This document shows positions 59,783 to 64,000 of a stretch of DNA of 64,000 nucleotides, piece after piece (position 1 is the first letter of the stretch; every line of letters starts with the position of its first letter). The notes under the pieces were generated by a model, which worked only from the letters and a program-made list of their open reading frames with translations, was not told where the DNA came from and made no database searches. The position numbers and the translations under genes are program-made. Source of the DNA: JAODBQ01 sp047602055 (GTDB lineage Bacteria; Actinomycetota; Acidimicrobiia; Acidimicrobiales; Ilumatobacteraceae); assembly GCA_047602055.1 (NCBI GenBank), contig JASGIG010000001.1, positions 2,294,001 to 2,358,000 on the forward strand, read 5' to 3'.

Positions 59783-59801
59783 TTGGTCATCAACTGACTA
59801 A
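59783..59801. promoter_or_regulatory. TTGGTCA-N5-TGACTAA palindrome upstream of the aldehyde dehydrogenase
   Basis: Arms TTGGTCA and TGACTAA pair with one mismatch around 5 bases. It shares TCA-N5-TGACTAA with the mod/padR site. Located 18 bases before ATG 59764 and about 50 bases before trmO. Confidence 0.45.
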
Positions 59802-59849
59802 CAGACGATAGCCGATCGGGTGGCGGCGGGGCGCAGACTGGTCCGTCAT

Positions 59850-60375
59850 ATGACCGAGATGACCGTCACCCCGATCGGCGAGGTGCACACCGCCCACGCG
59901 GCGAAGTCGCAGACGCCGGTGCAGTCGGCGCTGAATCCCGACGAGCGCGGCCGGGTGATCCTCGACGAGGCGTACCGGCCGGGCCTGGCCGAGCTTCGAC
60001 GGCTTCGACTTCGTCTGGCTGCTGAGCTGGCTGGCGCCCGACCCGAACGATCCGGTGCCGTCGAGCATGCGCCAGGTGCCGTTCCTGCTGACCGGCGAGC
60101 GCCGGGAGATCGGCCTGTTCGCGATGCGCGGCCCGCGCCGGCCGAACCCGATCGGGCTGCACCTCGTCCGGTTGGTCGAGTTCGCCGGCGACGGCTTCAC
60201 GTTCGCCGGGGTCGACCTCGTCGACCGCACCGCCGTCCTCGACGTCAAGCCCTGGGTCGCCCCGCTCGACGTCCCGTTCGGTCGCACCATGACGCCCCCG
60301 GTGCGCAGCGGCTGGTTCGACACCGCCGACCTGTCGGCGCCGCACACCCCGGCATCGTTGCGTGAGCGCCGCTGA
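59850..60375 (+). pseudogene. trmO: TrmO-like tRNA t6A37 methyltransferase with a +1 frameshift
   Basis: TrmO/TsaA proteins N6-methylate t6A37 in threonine tRNAs using SAM. Frame one gives MTEMTVTPIGEVHTAHAAKS and RVILDEAYRPGLAE. An extra base near 59994 moves to the frame FDGFDFVWLLSWLAPDP, then VPFLLTGERREIGLFAMRGP, RRPNPIGLHLVRL, and DLVDRTAVLDVKPWVAPLDV. RSPxRPNPIG is the family core, seen here as RGPRRPNPIG. Apart from one base the gene looks intact (174 codons), so error is plausible. It converges with the ABC remnant. Confidence 0.82.
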
Positions 60376-60393
60376 CGCGCGTCGGCGCCGAGG

Positions 60394-61263
60394 TCAGTGG
60401 GCGCCCTCGGCCGAGTGCTCGCCGGTCTGGACGCGCCACGGCGCCGCGTAGAGGCCGCCGAGCGCGACGAGCTCGTCGTGGGTGCCGTGCTCGACGATGC
60501 GCCCTCGTTCGAGCACCCAGATGCAGTCGGCGTCGCGGACGATGGAGAGGCGGTGGGCGATGACCATCACCGTTCGCTGGTGGGCGGCGCGGGCGAGGGA
60601 TCGTTGGATGGCCGCCTCGGTCTCGTCGTCGATCGCCGAGGTCGCCTCGTCGAGCACGAGGATCGCCGGGTCGCGCAGGATCGCCCGGGCGATCGACGAC
60701 AGTCGCTGGCGTTGGCCGCCAGACGGCTTCTGGCCACGCTCGCCGACGATCGTGTCGTAGCCGTCGGGCAGGGCGACGATGAAGTCGTGGGCCTCGGCGA
60801 GGCGCGCCGCCTCCTCGATGTCGACGTCGTGCACCTCGATCTCGCCGCGCACCGGCCGGGGCAGGGCGGCCTCGCTCGGCGCCATCGTCGGGTGGGTCTC
60901 GAGCAGGTCGGTGATCCGCCGGACCGACGCCATCGACCGCTGGGAGAGGTCGAGCGTCTCGCCGAGCGCCGTCAGCGGCCACAGCAGCCGCTGGGCCACG
61001 TAGTCGGTGAGCGACTCCAGCAGCCAGGCCGCGACGTTGAGTTCGCCGAGCAGCAGCAGCAGCTGGAACGGGTCGGTGACGCCGAACAGCTCGGCCAGGA
61101 ACGAGTCGTCGCCGCGGACGATGACGTCGATCGCCACGCCGATCAGCAGCTCCGGGACCACGTCGCAGAACTTGTTGATCGTCGACATCGGCGACGCCAG
61201 GACGGGCCGGCTGCGACGACGGCGGGCGTGGCGCCACAGGCGCACGAACGGATGAGGGCTCAT
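60394..61263 (-). pseudogene. ABC exporter with two in-frame internal deletions, no Walker A
   Basis: Only 289 residues remain of what is normally a 600-residue fused exporter. It keeps FVRLWRHARRRRSRPVLASP and NKFCDVVPELLIGVAIDVIV (helix 1), then ESLTDYVAQRLLWPLTALGE joins helix 2 directly to the end of the membrane domain. After RPVRGEIEVHDVDIEEAARL the strand with Walker A and Q-loop is skipped. The signature (PSGGQRQRLSSIARAI), Walker B (ILVLDEATSAIDD) and the switch (VIAHRLSI) remain. Without Walker A and with most helices gone it cannot work alone as an exporter. Both joints keep the reading frame and the remaining residues are not decayed. Confidence 0.8.
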
Positions 61264-61336
61264 CCGGGCGAGCGTGAGGGCACGGGTGGGCACTCGGCAG
61301 GGAAGCCGCTCGGACAGCGCCGCTCCGGCAGCTGGC

Positions 61337-61342
61337 TAGCGT
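61337..61342 (+). promoter_or_regulatory. Putative leaderless -10 (TAGCGT)
   Basis: TAGCGT, 8 bases, then GTG 61351 of the SDR gene. Confidence 0.4.
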
Positions 61343-61350
61343 CGCCCGCC

Positions 61351-62304
61351 GTGGCAACGACCCAGGCCCCCATCGGATCAGGCTTCGGCGCGTCGTCGAC
61401 GGCGGCGGAGGTGCTCGCCGGCATCGACCTCGGTGGGCAGGTCGCCGTCGTCACCGGCGGCTACTCGGGCATCGGCCTGGAGACGACCCGCGCCCTCGCC
61501 GACGCCGGTGCTCGCGTCGTCGTACCGGCGCGCCGGCCGGAGGCGGCCGCCGAGGCGCTGACGGGCATCGACGGCGCCGAGGTGGACGCGCTCGACCTCG
61601 GCGACCTTGCCAGCGTCGGCGCCTTTGTCGAGCGGTTCCTCGCCAGCGGCCGTTCGATCGAGCTGATGATCGACGACGCCGGGATCATGGCCTGCCCGGA
61701 GACCCGCATCGGCAGGGGCTGGGAGGCGCAGTTCGCCACCAACCACCTCGGGCACTTCGCGCTCGTCAACGGGTTGTGGCCGGCGATCGCCGCCGGCGGC
61801 GGGCGCGTCGTGTCGCTGTCGTCGATCGGGCACCGCCGTGGCGGGATCCGCTGGGACGACGTCCAGTTCGAGCAGGGCTACGACAAGTGGCGGGCCTACG
61901 GGCAGGCGAAGACGGCGAACGTGCTGTTCGCCGTCCAGCTCGATGCGCTCGCCGCCGCCGGCGGCGTGCGCGCCTTCGCCGTCCACCCCGGCGGGATCAT
62001 GACGCCGCTGCAACGCCACATGACGACGGAGGAGATGCGCGCCCTGGGCTGGACCGACGACGAGGGCAACACCGTCGCCGGGTTCAAGACGCCCGAGCAG
62101 GGTGCCGCCACCACGGTGTGGGCGGCGACGTCGCCGCAGCTCGACGACCTCGGCGGCGTCTACTGCGAGGACTGCGACGTCGCCGTGCTCGACGACGAGC
62201 CGACGTCGCGCCGTGGCGTGCGCACCTGGGCGATCGATCCGAGCGAGGCGGCGCGCCTGTGGGCGCTGTCGGCCGAGCTCACCGGGGTCGACGCGTTCGC
62301 CTGA
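61351..62304 (+). CDS. SDR-family oxidoreductase (retinol dehydrogenase-like)
   Basis: Short-chain dehydrogenase of 317 residues of the longer, retinol-dehydrogenase/WWOX-like type. Cofactor loop is VTGGYSGIGLET, then IDDAGIMACPE (usually NNAGIM; the first Asn is Ile and the second Asp), FATNHLGHFAL, SLSSIGHRRGG, and the catalytic YGQAK. FAVHPGGIMTPL closes the substrate site. GTG 61351 gives VATTQAPIGSGFG and has a TAGCGT hexamer 8 bases upstream. Substrate is unknown. A copy of the 79-bp repeat follows the stop. Confidence 0.85.
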   Translation: MATTQAPIGSGFGASSTAAEVLAGIDLGGQVAVVTGGYSGIGLETTRALADAGARVVVPARRPEAAAEALTGIDGAEVDALDLGDLASVGAFVERFLASGRSIELMIDDAGIMACPETRIGRGWEAQFATNHLGHFALVNGLWPAIAAGGGRVVSLSSIGHRRGGIRWDDVQFEQGYDKWRAYGQAKTANVLFAVQLDALAAAGGVRAFAVHPGGIMTPLQRHMTTEEMRALGWTDDEGNTVAGFKTPEQGAATTVWAATSPQLDDLGGVYCEDCDVAVLDDEPTSRRGVRTWAIDPSEAARLWALSAELTGVDAFA

Positions 62305-62310
62305 GCTTGT

Positions 62311-62389
62311 TCGTGCTCCGGTCGTGGCAAAGCCCCTCCCTCCGCCTGCCGTGCTCGCCGCCTCCGCTTCGCTTCGGCGCTCGCCGCGC
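62311..62389 (+). repeat. 79-bp dispersed repeat, copy C (3'-adjacent element)
   Basis: Starts six bases after the SDR stop, in its direction. It has TCGTGCTCCGGTCG, GGC-AAA-GCC hairpin, the C-rich tract and CGCTCGCCGCGC. It is almost identical to copy A apart from a few substitutions and lies in the 112-base gap before the convergent peptidase gene. Confidence 0.75.
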
Positions 62390-62416
62390 TGAACGATGCT
62401 GCCGCGGCCGCTCGGC

Positions 62417-63112
62417 TCAGAGCGTCAGCAGCTCCTCGAAGAAGCCGCCGATCTGGCGGTCGGGGTCGGTGAGGCGGATCTCGAGGATCCAGTGGCCGAC
62501 CCGGCCGGACGGATCGAGGCGGCGCATCGGCAGGGTGCTGCCGGTGGCGATCACCGAGCCGATCTGCTCGCCGTCGAAGTTCTCGTGCGGGAACTCGCCG
62601 ACGAGGTGACCGCAGTGCCAGTTGCCGTAGGTCCAGCCGGCCTGCTCGGCGAGCCCGACGACGTGTCCGTACAGCTGCTCGCCCGTGAGGTCGGGGTGCT
62701 CGGCGAAGAACCGCTTGCCGGCGTCGAACACCGTCTGCAGGTCGGCGCACAGCCGGTGCTTCACCGGGTCGTCGCCGAGCACCCAGGTCCGCCCGAAGTC
62801 CGCCTCCCAACCGTCGAAGATCGGGCCGAAGTCGGCGAAGACGATGTCGTCGTCGCCGATGGTCCGGTCCGGCGGGTTCTCCTGGTACGGGAGCAGCGTG
62901 TTCGGCCCGGAGCGGACGATGCGCTTGTGCCAGTGCTTGCGGACCCCGAAGCGCTCGGCGGCGAGGTCGGTGATCGCCCGGCTGGCCTCCTTGTCGGTGA
63001 CGTCGGCGCGGACGATGCCGGACGTCGTCACGGCGGTGAACAGCTCGGCCGCGCGGGCCTGGGCGTCGAGCAGCTCGCGGCTGCGGGTGCCCTCGTCGAC
63101 GATCGCACTCAT
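62417..63112 (-). CDS. M24-family (creatinase/aminopeptidase P fold) protein
   Basis: Pita-bread-fold protein of 231 residues, without the N-terminal domain of aminopeptidase P. Metal-binding segments are IVFADFGPIFDGWEADFGRTWV (two Asp), GHLVGEFPHENF (His) and WILEIRLTDPDRQIGGFFEE (Glu). The second Glu is replaced or shifted in IGGFFEELL. Members cleave Xaa-Pro peptides or hydrolyse creatine-like compounds. ATG 63112 has TAGCGT 8 bases upstream on its strand. Divergent from an aldehyde dehydrogenase with a palindrome between. Confidence 0.78.
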   Translation of the reverse strand: MSAIVDEGTRSRELLDAQARAAELFTAVTTSGIVRADVTDKEASRAITDLAAERFGVRKHWHKRIVRSGPNTLLPYQENPPDRTIGDDDIVFADFGPIFDGWEADFGRTWVLGDDPVKHRLCADLQTVFDAGKRFFAEHPDLTGEQLYGHVVGLAEQAGWTYGNWHCGHLVGEFPHENFDGEQIGSVIATGSTLPMRRLDPSGRVGHWILEIRLTDPDRQIGGFFEELLTL

Positions 63113-63120
63113 GGGCCGTG

Positions 63121-63126
63121 ACGCTA
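63121..63126 (-). promoter_or_regulatory. Putative leaderless -10 (TAGCGT)
   Basis: Minus-strand TAGCGT 8 bases before ATG 63112. Confidence 0.4.
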
Positions 63127-63143
63127 CGTCCGGCAACCGCGCG

Positions 63144-63162
63144 ATAGTTGACCATCGACTAT
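63144..63162. promoter_or_regulatory. ATAGT-N9-ACTAT palindrome in a divergent promoter region
   Basis: ATAGTTG (63144-63150) and CGACTAT (63156-63162) are inverted with one mismatch, gap 5. It is 31 bases from the peptidase start and 35 from the aldehyde dehydrogenase start, so a bound protein could affect both. Confidence 0.5.
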
Positions 63163-63197
63163 GCCGGCCGGACGGCCGGTGGAACGGGGGTTCCGAG

Positions 63198-64000
63198 ATG
63201 AGTACCGCGACGATCGATCGCAAGGTCGAGGAGTTCACGAAGACGACGCATCGGCTGTTCATCGGCGGCCAGTGGGTGGACGCCGCGTCGGGGGAGACGT
63301 TCACGACGCCGAACCCGGCGTCGGGCGCCGATCTGGCCACGGTGGCCGCTGGCGGCGCGGAGGACATCGACCGCGCCGTGCGTGCCGCCCGCAAGGCGTT
63401 CGACGACGGCCCGTGGGGGCGGATGACGCCGTCGGAGCGCGGCCGCATCGTGTGGCGCATCGGCGACCTGATCCTCGAGCACCTCGAGGAGCTGGCCCAG
63501 CTGGAGTCGCTGGACAACGGCAAGCCGCTCGCCGTCGCCCGCGCCGCCGACGTGCCGCTGGCGGCCGACCTGTTCCACTACATGGCTGGCTGGGCGACGA
63601 AGATCGAGGGCAACACGATCAACATCTCGGTGCCGTACGCACCGGGCGCGCAGTTCCACGCCTACACGCTGCGTGACCCGATCGGCGTCGTCGGCCAGAT
63701 CATCCCGTGGAACTTCCCGCTGCTGATGGCCGCGTGGAAGCTCGGCCCGGCGCTGGCCACGGGCAACTGCGTCGTGCTCAAGCCGGCCGAGCAGACGCCG
63801 CTGTCGGCGCTGAAGCTGGCCGAGCTGATCGCCGACGCCGGCGTGCCCGACGGTGTCGTCAACGTCGTCACCGGCTTCGGCGAGACCGCCGGCGCCCCGC
63901 TGGCCGCCCACGACGGCGTCGACAAGATCGCGTTCACCGGCTCGACCGAGGTCGGCAAGATGATCGTCCAGGCTGCCACCGGCAACCTCAAGAAGGTCAC
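63198..64000 (+). CDS. Aldehyde dehydrogenase, 3' truncated by the window
   Basis: N-terminal 267 residues of a second aldehyde dehydrogenase, open to the window end. FIGGQWVDAASGETF is the usual opening, YTLRDPIGVVGQIIPWNFPLLM the cofactor approach, KPAEQTPLSALKLAELI follows, and IAFTGSTEVGKMI the NAD loop. The catalytic Glu and Cys lie beyond the end. The layout is like betaine/vanillin/phenylacetaldehyde-type enzymes of about 490 residues. ATG 63198 has weak GGGGG upstream. It differs clearly from the enzyme at 58358. Confidence 0.87.
   Translation, partial: MSTATIDRKVEEFTKTTHRLFIGGQWVDAASGETFTTPNPASGADLATVAAGGAEDIDRAVRAARKAFDDGPWGRMTPSERGRIVWRIGDLILEHLEELAQLESLDNGKPLAVARAADVPLAADLFHYMAGWATKIEGNTINISVPYAPGAQFHAYTLRDPIGVVGQIIPWNFPLLMAAWKLGPALATGNCVVLKPAEQTPLSALKLAELIADAGVPDGVVNVVTGFGETAGAPLAAHDGVDKIAFTGSTEVGKMIVQAATGNLKKV

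Noticed and set aside
1..64000. CRISPR arrays, complete insertion sequences, prophage genes, integrases or attachment sites
   Set aside because: No regularly spaced repeats, transposase or integrase motifs, or phage structural genes were seen.

Overview
The window is a 64 kb stretch of very GC-rich, densely coded bacterial DNA. The gene content points to a high-GC actinobacterium: F420/flavin luciferase-like oxidoreductases, CaiB/BaiF CoA-transferases, HadA/HadB-like dehydratases, an LPXTG protein and lipoproteins with Thr/Ser/Ala-rich linkers. Many genes have a TANNNT -10 hexamer only 6-9 bases before the start codon, as leaderless transcripts do. The mix resembles Acidimicrobiia, but that is inference; no rRNA or tRNA gene was recognised. 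Start codons are often GTG, and ATGA/GTGA overlaps mark many operons.

Layout. 0-8 kb: 3' end of an amidase, a VapBC pair with a perfect operator palindrome, a beta-oxidation pair (HSD10-like dehydrogenase and crotonase), two hot-dog dehydratases, an LPXTG protein, a DUF4012 protein and a BrkB-like membrane protein. 8-28 kb: a catabolic stretch with luciferase-like oxidoreductases, an FAD protein, a P450, a glycosidase-like protein, a fused CoA-transferase, dehydrogenases, an acyl-CoA dehydrogenase and an acetoacetate-decarboxylase-like protein. It is interrupted at 21.3-22.7 kb by repeats and gene remnants. 28.6-37 kb: a DUF6869-like protein, ParA coupled to CHAD, a divergent NUDIX gene, a four-gene hydrolase/crotonase run and an orphan LanC-like protein. 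37-41.6 kb: two CoA-transferases and a crotonase. 41.7-48.8 kb: an inducible-looking operon of peptide-type ABC importer, luciferase-like oxidoreductase and MarR regulator, behind a consensus promoter overlapped by an inverted repeat.

48.9-58.3 kb is the most distinctive part, a molybdenum region. modABC runs leftward and ends in xdhC. A PadR-type regulator and both subunits of the molybdenum storage protein (mosB, mosA) run rightward. They meet head to head with a FecCD/BtuCD-type importer that may carry molybdenum or an iron chelate. Similar 19-bp palindromes sit at the mod promoter, the second importer and two aldehyde dehydrogenase promoters. 58.3-64 kb: aldehyde dehydrogenases, TrmO, an ABC exporter remnant lacking Walker A, a dehydrogenase and an M24 peptidase-like protein.

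Five genes carry single-base frameshifts (six indels). This could reflect sequencing error or decay. Three families of short dispersed or tandem repeats were found; copies of one lie just after stop codons in the sense orientation.
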